Source: Lachnospiraceae bacterium (lineage in GTDB: Bacteria; Bacillota; Clostridia; Lachnospirales; Lachnospiraceae). Taken from it: DNA of 64,000 nucleotides. A program made the translations under genes and the position numbers. The notes beneath the pieces were generated by a model. The model worked only from the letters and a program-made list of their open reading frames with translations, was not told the DNA's origin and made no database searches. Where the stretch lies: positions 1-64,000 of the forward strand of contig CAJTCV010000021.1 in NCBI GenBank assembly GCA_910574805.1. Reading direction: 5' to 3'. Shown in pieces: positions 51,486 to 60,225 of the stretch; the first letter of the stretch is position 1; every line of letters starts with the position of its first letter.

Positions 51486-54185
51486 TTGAATCAAATAAAA
51501 TTTATGGATGAACACGGCAGTTTTCTGATCAGACAGCCGGAAAATACAAGTTACCTGTACTTCCCTCTTGCATCCGAATGCGGGCTGAAAAGCGCCGTCA
51601 CCCCCAGCCTTGGCGGCGATGCCAAGATCGACCAGGAGACCTTTCTGTTGGAACCGGTAAGCTCCGAGAACCTTCATAATAATCGTTCCACCCGCAACTT
51701 CTGGTTCCGAAAGGGCAGCGGCGAAGTGTACTCGGCTGCCGGATCCTCCGCAGAACAGGAGGCGCAGCGATTCACGGACACGCAGGACGACAGCGAGCTG
51801 ACCGCGGGATTCATGTGGCAGACCCTGACCCGGTCCTCCAGAGTACATCAACTGACCTCTGCGGCTACTTCCTTCATCCCCCAGAACAGCAATGTGGAAA
51901 TCCTGTATGTGACGGTTCAGAATCAGGCAGAAACCCCTCAGGAATTTACAGCATATGCCGCCATCCCCATCTATGGAAGAAGCGCCGACAACATCCGCGA
52001 CCACAGAAATGTCACTTCCATGCTCCACCGGATCGAGACGACCAAAAATGCTGTGCTTGTCTGTCCCACCATGTCTTTTGACGAAAAGGGCCACCGCCCA
52101 AATGAAAACATCTATTATGCGGCCGGCTGGACTGAAGACGGCTGCGCGCCGGAGGCATTCTATCCCACGGTGGAAAGTTTTATCGGCGAAGGCGGAACCT
52201 TCACGCACCCCCGGGCGGTCTATGAATCCTGTCCTGGTGAACCGGCTTTTTATCAGACCGCCGGCAGGGAAGCCATGGGCGCCTTTCGCTTCGCGCCGGT
52301 CCTGCTTGCTCCCGGAGAAAGCGCGGATTATATCGTTCTCATGGGAGTGGAAAACAGCCGGGAAGAGATCCAAAACCTGGTCGACCGCTATCATACGGGC
52401 AGGCAGATCCAGAAGGCCCTGGAAGAAACGAAATCCTACTGGCAGAACCAGGTGGACATCGATTTCCACACGAAAGAGGCCGGCTTTGACCGTCTGATGA
52501 AGTGGGTCTGCTTCCAGCCTTATCTGCGCCGGTTATTCGGCTGCTCCTTCCTCCCCCATCACGACTACGGAAGAGGAGGCCGTGGCTGGAGAGATCTGTG
52601 GCAAGACTGTCTCTCTTTGCTTTTGCTGAATCCGGAGCAGGTTCGCTCCATGATCACAGCGAACTATGAAGGCGTGCGCATGGACGGAACGAATGCAACG
52701 ATTATCGGAAGCGGAAACGGCAGCTTTATCGCCGACCGGAACGGAATCGCCCGGGTCTGGATGGATCATGCGCTCTGGCCGCTGATGACGACCAGACTCT
52801 ATATCGATCAGACCGGAGATGTGGAACTGCTGAACCAGGAGGTTCCTTATTTTAAAGATGCACAGATTATGAGGGGAACAGACACGGATGATCTGTGGGA
52901 TTCCACCCATGGAGACCGGCAGTGTACTACAGGGCATACCGTCTATACCGGCAGCATCCTGGAGCATCTCCTGATCCAGCAACTGACCTCCTTCTATGAA
53001 GTGGGCAGCCATAACATCTTCCGGCTTCGGGGAGCTGACTGGAACGACGCTCTGGACATGGCCTCCGAGCATGGGGAGAGCGTGGCATTTACCTGTGCCT
53101 ATGCCGGAAATCTGCTGGACCTGGCAGCCCTGATCCGTCTTCTTGACAGTCATTCTTCCACGCATACGGCGGAGCTTTCCGAAGCACTCACAGTTCTGTT
53201 GGAAGACGACACGGAAACCTTTGACAATATCCATAAAAAGCAGCAGATCCTGTCGGAATACTGCGCATCCTGCCGGCATGAAGTCAGCGGCCGGCGCGTC
53301 ACCCATTCTCTGTCCGCCCTTGCGGTTAATCTGGTCCAGAAGGCAAACTGGCTGATGGAACATATACGGGAGCAGGAATGGATCGACGCCCCCGAAGAGG
53401 AAGGATGGTTCAACAGTTATTATGACAACCACGGACGGGCGGTGGAAGGAATTTTCGGCGGACAGGTACGCATGATGCTCACCGGACAGGTCTTTGCCAT
53501 CATGAGCGGCGTCGCGGAGGATGAGCAGATCCGTAAGATCACAAAGAGCGCGGATCACTATCTCTACCGGAAAGAAATCGGCGGGTACCGTCTGAATACG
53601 GACTTTCAGGAACTGAAATTCGACATGGGTCGCATGTTCGGATTTGCCTACGGGGAAAAAGAAAACGGCGCGGTTTTCTCCCACATGACAACCATGTACG
53701 CCAACGCCCTGTATCGTAGAGGCTTTGTAAAGGAAGGCTTCAAGGCGTTGAAAACCCTTGCGGACACGGCTCTGAATTTTGACATAAGCCGCATCTATCC
53801 GGGCATTCCTGAATATTTCCGCGCAGACGGACGGGGCATGTACCAGTATCTGACCGGCGCCGCCAGCTGGTTTATGATGACCATGCTCACGGAAGTCTTC
53901 GGCGTCCGGGGAGAGGCGGGCGATCTGGTGCTGCATCCAAAGCTTCTGGCCTGCCAGTTTGATACGGATGGAACCGCTTCCGTTGCCGCCTCCTTTGCAG
54001 GGAAACGCTTTACCATTGTATACCGCAACAGGAATCATAAAGACTTTGGTTCTTATGTCATCGGATCTGCTGCATGCGACGGCAGGGAACTGCCGGTGGG
54101 AGAAGAGTCATTTCTCCTGATCCCCCGCAGGGATCTTATCGCATTGTCAGAGGACTTGCATCAGATCGTTATTAATTTAACATAG
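51486..54185 (+). CDS. GH94 glycoside phosphorylase, laminaribiose/cellodextrin-type
   Basis: This 899-residue cytoplasmic enzyme splits a beta-glucosidic bond with phosphate, giving glucose-1-phosphate. The N-terminal beta-sandwich (about 1-290) is followed by the (alpha/alpha)6 barrel with GRGGRGWRDLWQDCLSLLLL (about 355-374), and the general acid Asp in RGADWNDALDMA (about 520). The length and the GGRGWRDLWQD signature fit laminaribiose, cellodextrin or beta-1,2-oligoglucan phosphorylases better than cellobiose phosphorylase. The start is a TTG at 51486 with AAAGGAGCAG nine bases upstream. A second GH94 gene follows after 34 bases. Exact linkage is undecided. Confidence 0.88.
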   Translation: MNQIKFMDEHGSFLIRQPENTSYLYFPLASECGLKSAVTPSLGGDAKIDQETFLLEPVSSENLHNNRSTRNFWFRKGSGEVYSAAGSSAEQEAQRFTDTQDDSELTAGFMWQTLTRSSRVHQLTSAATSFIPQNSNVEILYVTVQNQAETPQEFTAYAAIPIYGRSADNIRDHRNVTSMLHRIETTKNAVLVCPTMSFDEKGHRPNENIYYAAGWTEDGCAPEAFYPTVESFIGEGGTFTHPRAVYESCPGEPAFYQTAGREAMGAFRFAPVLLAPGESADYIVLMGVENSREEIQNLVDRYHTGRQIQKALEETKSYWQNQVDIDFHTKEAGFDRLMKWVCFQPYLRRLFGCSFLPHHDYGRGGRGWRDLWQDCLSLLLLNPEQVRSMITANYEGVRMDGTNATIIGSGNGSFIADRNGIARVWMDHALWPLMTTRLYIDQTGDVELLNQEVPYFKDAQIMRGTDTDDLWDSTHGDRQCTTGHTVYTGSILEHLLIQQLTSFYEVGSHNIFRLRGADWNDALDMASEHGESVAFTCAYAGNLLDLAALIRLLDSHSSTHTAELSEALTVLLEDDTETFDNIHKKQQILSEYCASCRHEVSGRRVTHSLSALAVNLVQKANWLMEHIREQEWIDAPEEEGWFNSYYDNHGRAVEGIFGGQVRMMLTGQVFAIMSGVAEDEQIRKITKSADHYLYRKEIGGYRLNTDFQELKFDMGRMFGFAYGEKENGAVFSHMTTMYANALYRRGFVKEGFKALKTLADTALNFDISRIYPGIPEYFRADGRGMYQYLTGAASWFMMTMLTEVFGVRGEAGDLVLHPKLLACQFDTDGTASVAASFAGKRFTIVYRNRNHKDFGSYVIGSAACDGRELPVGEESFLLIPRRDLIALSEDLHQIVINLT

Positions 54186-54219
54186 ATGAATATTACAACG
54201 AAAGGACAGACAACAGCAT

Positions 54220-56631
54220 ATGAGATATGGATATTTTGACGACAAAAACCGGGAGTATGTGATCGACCGGCCGGATACGCCGGCGCCCTGGGTGAATTAT
54301 CTGGGTTCCCCGGAATACGGCGCGATCATCTCCAACCATGCCGGCGGCTACAGCTTTGTAAAATCCGGCGCAAACGGGCGGATTCTCCGTTATGTTTTTA
54401 ACAATTTTGATCAGCCGGGAAGATACCTCTATATTCGTGACAATCAGTCCGGGGATTACTGGTCCGCCTCCTGGCAGCCGGTGGGCAAGGATCTCGCACA
54501 CTACAAAAGCACCTGCCGCCACGGAATGGGATATACCCGCATGACGGCATGCTATGACGGGATCGAATCCGAAGCCCTCTATTATGTTCCCTTGGGAAAA
54601 AGTCATGAAGTGTGGGCGCTTTCTGTCACGAACCGTTCGGACGTCCAAAGGGATCTGACGCTGACCGGCTATGCGGAATTTACCAACCACAGCAATTATG
54701 AACAGGATCAGGTAAATCTGCAGTATTCGCTGTTCATCTCCAGAACGCAGTTCCAGGGCAACCGGATCATCCAGCAGATTCACGGCAACCTGGACGCCCT
54801 GTCCGAACAGGAGCAGATTGATGAGAAAAATGTAACCGAGCGGTTCTTTGGACTCTCCGGTACGAACGTGTCCTCCTACTGCGGAGAGAAGGAACATTTT
54901 CTTGGGAAATATCACGGATACGGCGACCCGCAGGGAATCGCGTCCGGAGATCTGGGAAATGTGACCAGCTACAATGAAAATTCCTGCGGCGCGCTCTCCT
55001 GTATCCTCTCCCTGGCTCCGGGCGAGACCAGAACCGTCGCCTATGTGCTGGGGGCGGGCGGCGGCTCTGAATCGTCCGCGGTTCTGAACACTTATACAGA
55101 CCCGGCAGAACAGACCGCCCGGGAACTGGCAGAGCTGAAAGACGACTGGCAGAAAAAGCTGGACCATCTGAAAGTGGATACCCCAAGCCCGGAATTCAAC
55201 ACCATGATCAATACCTGGAACGCCTACAACTGTTTCATGACCTTTATCTGGTCCAGAGCTGCCTCCTTCATCTACTGCGGCCTGCGCAACGGCTACGGCT
55301 ACCGGGATACAGTACAGGACATTCAGGGAATCATCCATCTTGCGCCGAAGATGGCGGCGGAAAAAATCCGCTTTATGCTCTCGGCCCAGGTGAGCAATGG
55401 GGGCGGTCTCCCGCTTGTAAAATTTACCCACTGTCCGGGACAGGAAGATACCCCGGATGACGCCTCCTACCGGCAGGAAACCGGCCACCCCGCTTACCGG
55501 GCGGATGACGCCCTGTGGCTCTTTCCCACCGTATACAAGTACATCGCGGAGACCGGAGACCTTGCATTCCTAAATGAGGTCATCCCCTTCGCAGACAAAG
55601 AGGAGGCGACGGTCTACGAGCATCTGAAACGGGCCATATCCTTTTCCTTCGCCCACCTCGGGCCTCATGGCATGCCTGCGGGACTTTACGCGGACTGGAA
55701 CGACTGCCTGCGCCTGGGCGCCGACGGAGAGTCGTCTTTTGTGGCCATGCAGTTCTACTATGCCATGACCATTTTAAAAAGATTCGCGGAATATAAAGAA
55801 GATACAGAGTATGCAGAATATCTGGAAGAAAAACAGGCGGAGACGGGCAAGGCCATGCAGGAGCTGTACTGGGATCAGGACCGCTTTATCCGCGGATACA
55901 CCGAAGAGGGCGCGCAGATCGGCGCCGCCAGAGACCCGGAAGCGAATCTGTGGCTCAATCCTCAGAGCTGGGCAGTAATCAGCGGACTTTCTTCTGACGG
56001 ACAGTCTGATACGGTGCTTTCCAACGTCTATGAACGTTTAAACACCCCCTACGGCGCCCTGCTGATGGACCCGCCCTACCACACCCATGCGTTCGACGGC
56101 GCTCTGGCGGTCATCTATAACCAGGGTACCAAAGAGAATGCCGGCATTTTCTCTCAGTCCCAGGGCTGGCTGGTGCTTGCGGAAGCCCTGCGCGGACACG
56201 GGGACCGCGCCTTTGCCTACTTTATGGAAAATGCGCCTGCCGCCTGGAACGACCGCGCGGAAATCCGCCGTCTGGAGCCTTATTGTTACGGCCAGTTCAC
56301 AGAAGGACGGGCAAGCGTCCATCCGGGGCGTTCCCACGTCCACTGGCTGACCGGAACGGCCTCTACCATGATGGTGGGATGTGTGGAAGGCATCCTTGGC
56401 CTCCGCCCCGATCTGACAGGTATTACGCTGTCTCCGTCGATCCCGAAGGACTGGACACATCTGGAGATCCGAAAGGATTTCCGGGGAAAGCACCTGCACA
56501 TCGTGATCGAAAATCCGGACAGGCGGGAGTCCGGATGCGAACGGCTCATCCTGAACGGCCAAGAGCTGGACAGCAATCATATCCCTGCCGATCTCCTTGA
56601 GGATGAGAATGAAATCTGCCTGATTCTTTGA
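54220..56631 (+). CDS. GH94 cellobiose phosphorylase-like enzyme
   Basis: This 803-residue enzyme closely follows the cellobiose phosphorylase plan. It starts MRYGYFDDKNREYVIDRPDT and continues PWVNYLGSPEYGAIISNHAG, WSASWQPVGKDLAHYKSTCR, with GLRNGYGYRDTVQDIQG in the barrel and the general acid Asp in LYADWNDCLRLG (about 492). The C-terminus has HWLTGTASTMMVGCVEGILG. It would convert a disaccharide and phosphate to glucose-1-phosphate and glucose, saving ATP. The ribosome site is GAAAGGA. It shares an operon with the first GH94, and a hairpin ends it. Chitobiose-type activity is less likely from the start sequence. Confidence 0.9.
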   Translation: MRYGYFDDKNREYVIDRPDTPAPWVNYLGSPEYGAIISNHAGGYSFVKSGANGRILRYVFNNFDQPGRYLYIRDNQSGDYWSASWQPVGKDLAHYKSTCRHGMGYTRMTACYDGIESEALYYVPLGKSHEVWALSVTNRSDVQRDLTLTGYAEFTNHSNYEQDQVNLQYSLFISRTQFQGNRIIQQIHGNLDALSEQEQIDEKNVTERFFGLSGTNVSSYCGEKEHFLGKYHGYGDPQGIASGDLGNVTSYNENSCGALSCILSLAPGETRTVAYVLGAGGGSESSAVLNTYTDPAEQTARELAELKDDWQKKLDHLKVDTPSPEFNTMINTWNAYNCFMTFIWSRAASFIYCGLRNGYGYRDTVQDIQGIIHLAPKMAAEKIRFMLSAQVSNGGGLPLVKFTHCPGQEDTPDDASYRQETGHPAYRADDALWLFPTVYKYIAETGDLAFLNEVIPFADKEEATVYEHLKRAISFSFAHLGPHGMPAGLYADWNDCLRLGADGESSFVAMQFYYAMTILKRFAEYKEDTEYAEYLEEKQAETGKAMQELYWDQDRFIRGYTEEGAQIGAARDPEANLWLNPQSWAVISGLSSDGQSDTVLSNVYERLNTPYGALLMDPPYHTHAFDGALAVIYNQGTKENAGIFSQSQGWLVLAEALRGHGDRAFAYFMENAPAAWNDRAEIRRLEPYCYGQFTEGRASVHPGRSHVHWLTGTASTMMVGCVEGILGLRPDLTGITLSPSIPKDWTHLEIRKDFRGKHLHIVIENPDRRESGCERLILNGQELDSNHIPADLLEDENEICLIL

Positions 56632-56660
56632 TCTGTTAGATCATTTTTTCCCAATCAAAT

Positions 56661-56691
56661 GAGGGAGCGCCGCGTTTTACGGCACTCCCTC
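56661..56691. terminator. convergent terminator
   Basis: GAGGGAG and CTCCCTC pair around an inner GCCG/CGGC stem. The hairpin lies between the phosphorylase operon and the convergent AraC gene and includes that gene's stop codon. Confidence 0.8.
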
Positions 56692-57468
56692 GTTTCCGGA
56701 CTTATCCTCCTTCGTCTCCGTCACGATATCCCACTGGATCGTATGATTTAAATCCCGGTATTTCTTCGGCGTCATCCCCACATATTCCCGGAACTGCTGG
56801 ATAAAATGACTTTGTGAAGAAAATGACAGTCGGTTTGCAATATCGATCATGGAATACTCACTGTACTGCAGCAGATTTTTGGCAATCTCGATCTTCTGTC
56901 TGCGTATATAGGCGCTGACCGAATCGCCGGTCTCCTTTTTAAACAGACGCGAAAGATAGCTGGCGGATACCCCAAGCGCCTCGGACAGGTCCTCGATGGT
57001 GATGCGCTCTTTGATATGGGCGTAGATATACTCCTTGCAGAGGCTGATGTGCCTGGAATTCGCGTCGCTCTGGCAGATCTTATGCATCTTCTCCGTATAA
57101 TCCAGCACCATGGCGTCGTGCAGGTTACGCACGCCCTGCACCGTATGTACGTCGTCCAGCTGCTGAATATAGAAATCGCTCATCCGGAACGCCTGCTCCA
57201 GTTCCATGCCCTTCTGCTTGCACAGGCGGGTGACCATGGCGGTAGTAATGACAAAATGATATTTTAGATTCGTAATGTGATTGCGGGAAAGAATCCCTAC
57301 TCCATCGCTGTCCAGAAACCGTTCCTGTCTGCAGTTATTTTTAACTGCTTCCACATCGCCGCCGGATACGGCCTGATAAAACAGAAATTCCTCCGTCGGC
57401 TGCCGGTGCTCCATCTCATCGAGCTCGTCTTCTGCTTCCAGGAGATTCCATTTGTCCTGATATCCCAT
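56677..57468 (-). CDS. AraC-family regulator of the beta-glucan locus
   Basis: This 263-residue protein has a poorly conserved N-terminal sensor (about 1-150, helical, not an obvious cupin) and a C-terminal AraC double helix-turn-helix (about 160-255: ITIEDLSEALGVSASYLSRL, KKETGDSVSAYIRRQKIEIA, MIDIANRLSFSSQSHFIQQF, MTPKKYRDLNH). The sensor part resembles that of Clostridial regulators placed beside cellobiose or cellodextrin importers. It is convergent with the GH94 operon, whose expression it probably activates. Its own promoter should lie in 57469-57620, which holds no gene. Confidence 0.88.
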   Translation of the reverse strand: MGYQDKWNLLEAEDELDEMEHRQPTEEFLFYQAVSGGDVEAVKNNCRQERFLDSDGVGILSRNHITNLKYHFVITTAMVTRLCKQKGMELEQAFRMSDFYIQQLDDVHTVQGVRNLHDAMVLDYTEKMHKICQSDANSRHISLCKEYIYAHIKERITIEDLSEALGVSASYLSRLFKKETGDSVSAYIRRQKIEIAKNLLQYSEYSMIDIANRLSFSSQSHFIQQFREYVGMTPKKYRDLNHTIQWDIVTETKEDKSGNEGVP

Positions 57469-57693
57469 CGCATCTTCTCCGTTTCTGTCTGTAACTTCAG
57501 CAATTTCTGTGTTTCGTTTAAAGTATACCTTAAAATGCGGATGGCCTCAATACTCTTTTACAAGGATATTGGAAGTACGTCCTTTTCAAATGAACATCGG
57601 TTTTGCAGGACTTTTCTCCGATTATTGAAAACACAGATGAATTATGGAGGTGGTACAGGGAAAGATTACATGAGATATACCTGAAGTTGAAAA

Positions 57694-57716
57694 CCGGCGG
57701 CTTTACTCGCCGCCGA
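57694..57716 (-). terminator. terminator of the ascorbate-family PTS operon
   Basis: GGCGGC (57696-57701) and GCCGCC (57709-57714) pair around a 7-base loop; on the minus strand GGTTTTC follows. It lies just downstream of the EIIB gene. Confidence 0.7.
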
Positions 57717-57764
57717 CTCTCTTTAGCTTTCTGTTTACGGTAATTGTTCTGTGCAAAACAGTTT

Positions 57765-58040
57765 CTATTTTCCAAACGCCGCCTTCAGCTTCTCCTCCAT
57801 CTCTTTTACGGACACCATATTCTGGATGCCGATGGCCTTTCCTGCCTTTTCCGCGTTGGACACAAGGTCCGCGCTGCACACGAACAGGTCCGCCGCACCC
57901 GGCATCACGTCATCGATGGTGGAGTGGACGACTTCCACTCCGCTGATCCCCAGATTGGCAAGCGCCTTTTTCACATTCATCTCCATCACAAAGGACGTTC
58001 CAAGACCAGAACCGCAGAAACACATAATTTTGTTAATCAT
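57765..58040 (-). CDS. PTS ascorbate-family EIIB component
   Basis: This 91-residue phosphocarrier has the phospho-Cys in IMCFCGSGLGTSFVMEMN (Cys9), the signature of the UlaB/SgaB group, followed by HSTIDDVMPGAADLFVCSAD. It transfers phosphate from the EIIA encoded by the same operon to the substrate held by the UlaA-like EIIC. TCCTCCATTTTAG gives a GGAGG on the minus strand. The gene is last in the operon. The substrate may be L-ascorbate or another acidic sugar or polyol; no lactonase or ula catabolic gene is present to decide. Confidence 0.88.
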   Translation of the reverse strand: MINKIMCFCGSGLGTSFVMEMNVKKALANLGISGVEVVHSTIDDVMPGAADLFVCSADLVSNAEKAGKAIGIQNMVSVKEMEEKLKAAFGK

Positions 58041-58069
58041 TTTTCAATCCTCCATTTTAGTTCCGCATC

Positions 58070-58120
58070 TTCCCTCACTTCGTTCCGTAAAATCTTTCCG
58101 GGGCTGCTTTCGGGCAGATG
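58070..58120 (-). repeat. dispersed intergenic repeat, family 1, copy 2
   Basis: This is the reverse-complement match of 7649-7698, 48 of 51 positions identical by eye, placed between the EIIC and EIIB genes. GATGCGGAAC follows it directly on the minus strand, before the EIIB ribosome site. Confidence 0.8.
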
Positions 58121-58157
58121 CTGTTTTTTGTTTAAATTTATCAGTCTTACAGTATCA

Positions 58158-59531
58158 TCATTTTCCCCTGCCAATGGTATAGTTGTAGATGATCGGCAGA
58201 AGGAAAAGGATCATCACGATGATCATTAAGGTATTGCCTGTGACCACTTTGATCAGATTGCCGAACACGATACCCACCAGCGTAAAATCCGTATCGGAGA
58301 AGGTCGTGTTGGCAAAGCCCATAGCTCCCAGGATCGGATACAGCCCCGCCGCCAGGAAGGTGGCCACAATACCATGGACAAAAGCTCCGGTCACACAGCC
58401 TTTCAGTCCTCCGGTGGCATTTCCGCAGACGCCCGCCGTCGCCCCGCAGAAGAAGTGAAGCACCGCACCGGGCAGGATGATGGCAACCGCGATCCCGGCC
58501 TGGCCCATAAGCGCCAGCACGGCCAGAGCGACAATACCGCCCACGAAAGAACAGAAGAATCCAATCAGCACCGCGTTGGGCGCAAAGGGAAATACCGTCG
58601 GACAGTCCAGCGCCGGTTTTGCATTAGGCACCAGCTTTTCGGAAATTCCCTTAAAGGCGGGAACCACTTCGTTGATCAGCATACGCACGCCGGAGAGCAC
58701 GATATAGATCCCTGCGGAAAAGGTGATAGACTTAATGATGGAGTACAAAACCCAGTTATCACCGGCGAAGATCTCCGCGGCTGCCTCCGGGCTGGTAAAT
58801 ACGGCTACGCCGGAAACGACAATGTAGCACAAAAACATCGCCAGCGCAATGGATATGGTATTTTCACGAAGGAAGGACAGTCCCTGGGGGAAACGAATAT
58901 CCTCCGTTGTCGTCGTCTTTTCATCACGCCCGAACAACTTGCCGATCTGGGCGCTCAGCCAATAGCAGCCGCTTCCAAAATGCCCGAGAGCCAGGGAATC
59001 GTCTCCAACGACTTTGCGCATGGTCGGCTGCATCAGCGCCGGGAAGACTGCCATGACAAGCCCCATGAGAAGCGCCCCTGTGAAGATCAGCGCCGGTCCC
59101 TGAAGCCCCGCGATGGACATAAGGATCGCCACCAGGCAGGACATATACAGGGCATGATGTCCTGTTAAAAAGATAAATTTTAGTTTTGAAAAACGCGCCA
59201 GCACCAGATTAAAGCACATACCAAGGGCAAAGATCGACGCCGTCTGCACCGCATAATCGGTCAGCCCCAGAGAGGTGATTGCCTCATTATTGGGAACGAC
59301 GCCCTCTACGCCGAACGCGCTCTGAAACAGCTCTCCGAACGGAATGATCGCGTCCTGTACAACGTCGGCGCCTGCATTCAGCACGATAAAGCCGAGGATC
59401 GTCTTAATCGTTCCCTTAAAGCAGGTCTGGGCATCTTTTTTCTGAAGCAGCAGACCCAGAAGCGCGATCAGTCCTACAAATATGGCAGGCGTGGATAAAA
59501 CCTGCTGAATAAAATTTAATATCGTCAACAT
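58158..59531 (-). CDS. PTS ascorbate-family EIIC permease (UlaA-like)
   Basis: This 457-residue permease has about eleven hydrophobic segments. UlaA-type marks are QQVLSTPAIFVGLIALLGLL (8-27), GFIVLNAGADVVQDAIIPF, FLTGHHALYMSCLVAILMSI, and ADPVFPFAPNAVLIGF-like sequence near 340. The frame is open to 59621, but AAAAGGAGAAAAGGAAA lies before the ATG at 59531. It sits 16 bases after EIIA. Ascorbate-family EIIC proteins carry the sugar acid into the cell while EIIB phosphorylates it. Confidence 0.9.
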   Translation of the reverse strand: MLTILNFIQQVLSTPAIFVGLIALLGLLLQKKDAQTCFKGTIKTILGFIVLNAGADVVQDAIIPFGELFQSAFGVEGVVPNNEAITSLGLTDYAVQTASIFALGMCFNLVLARFSKLKFIFLTGHHALYMSCLVAILMSIAGLQGPALIFTGALLMGLVMAVFPALMQPTMRKVVGDDSLALGHFGSGCYWLSAQIGKLFGRDEKTTTTEDIRFPQGLSFLRENTISIALAMFLCYIVVSGVAVFTSPEAAAEIFAGDNWVLYSIIKSITFSAGIYIVLSGVRMLINEVVPAFKGISEKLVPNAKPALDCPTVFPFAPNAVLIGFFCSFVGGIVALAVLALMGQAGIAVAIILPGAVLHFFCGATAGVCGNATGGLKGCVTGAFVHGIVATFLAAGLYPILGAMGFANTTFSDTDFTLVGIVFGNLIKVVTGNTLMIIVMILFLLPIIYNYTIGRGK

Positions 59532-59547
59532 TTTCCTTTTCTCCTTT

Positions 59548-59982
59548 TTAGTGACTTGCAAAATACCGATACAGATGGTCCGCGTCCGGCGCTGTGAGAA
59601 TCCGCTCCACCGCCTCTTCATCGGACAGAAGCTCCGAAATCTCCATTAGCGCGTCCAGATGGCTGTCGGAATCCTTCGCCGCCAGCGTGACGAACAGGCG
59701 CGCCGGTACATTCTTTCCGTCAAATACCACCTTGTTCCGAAATAAGGTCACGCCGATCTGTGTCTTCAACGCCCCCTGCTCCGGCCTTGCATGAGGAAGC
59801 GCGATGTTATCCGCGATCACGATATAGGGCCCCATCTTTTCCACATTGGATATGATCTCCTCCTTATAGCGGGCTTCCACATATCCGTGTTCTTCCAGCG
59901 GTTTTACCGCTGTCCGTATGGCCTCCTTCCAGTCCGCCGCCGCATCGCAGATCTGCACATTTTCTTTTTTTAACAGTTCCAT
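59548..59982 (-). CDS. PTS EIIA component (fructose/ascorbate type)
   Basis: This 144-residue protein carries the phospho-His in NIALPHARPEQGALK (His64), the fructose/mannitol/ascorbate EIIA signature. The start is MELLKKENVQICDAAADWKE, and AGGAGGCAACTGT precedes the ATG at 59982. An upstream open frame through 60156 contains a large hairpin and is not translated in my reading. It lies between the PRD regulator gene and EIIC, the usual ula-like order. It accepts phosphate from HPr and passes it to EIIB. Confidence 0.9.
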   Translation of the reverse strand: MELLKKENVQICDAAADWKEAIRTAVKPLEEHGYVEARYKEEIISNVEKMGPYIVIADNIALPHARPEQGALKTQIGVTLFRNKVVFDGKNVPARLFVTLAAKDSDSHLDALMEISELLSDEEAVERILTAPDADHLYRYFASH

Positions 59983-60021
59983 ACAGTTGCCTCCTAATTT
60001 TAAGTTCCGCAACTCCCCTTC

Positions 60022-60084
60022 CAGACCCCCTGGACTGGGCGGATTTCCAGCCGCCAAAGTGTCAGGAAATCCGCCCGGGGTCTG
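60022..60084. repeat. long imperfect intergenic hairpin
   Basis: GGGCGGATTTCC (60037-60048) pairs perfectly with GGAAATCCGCCC (60065-60076), and outside it CAGACCCC (60022-60029) pairs with GGGGTCTG (60077-60084), leaving a 7-base bulge on one side. It lies between the PRD regulator and EIIA genes. It could be an attenuator, an RNA-stability element or a REP-like repeat. Confidence 0.8.
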
Positions 60085-60225
60085 TCCGGTTTGTTGCTGT
60101 ATTTTGTCAGGCGCCGGTACTGCTTCGGCTCCTTCGTTCTGATCACATCCTACCACTGAAATCTTCCGAATAGAAGTCCAGGTATCGTATCCGTTTTTTG
60201 CAAAAACTGTATAGGAGAAAAGGGG

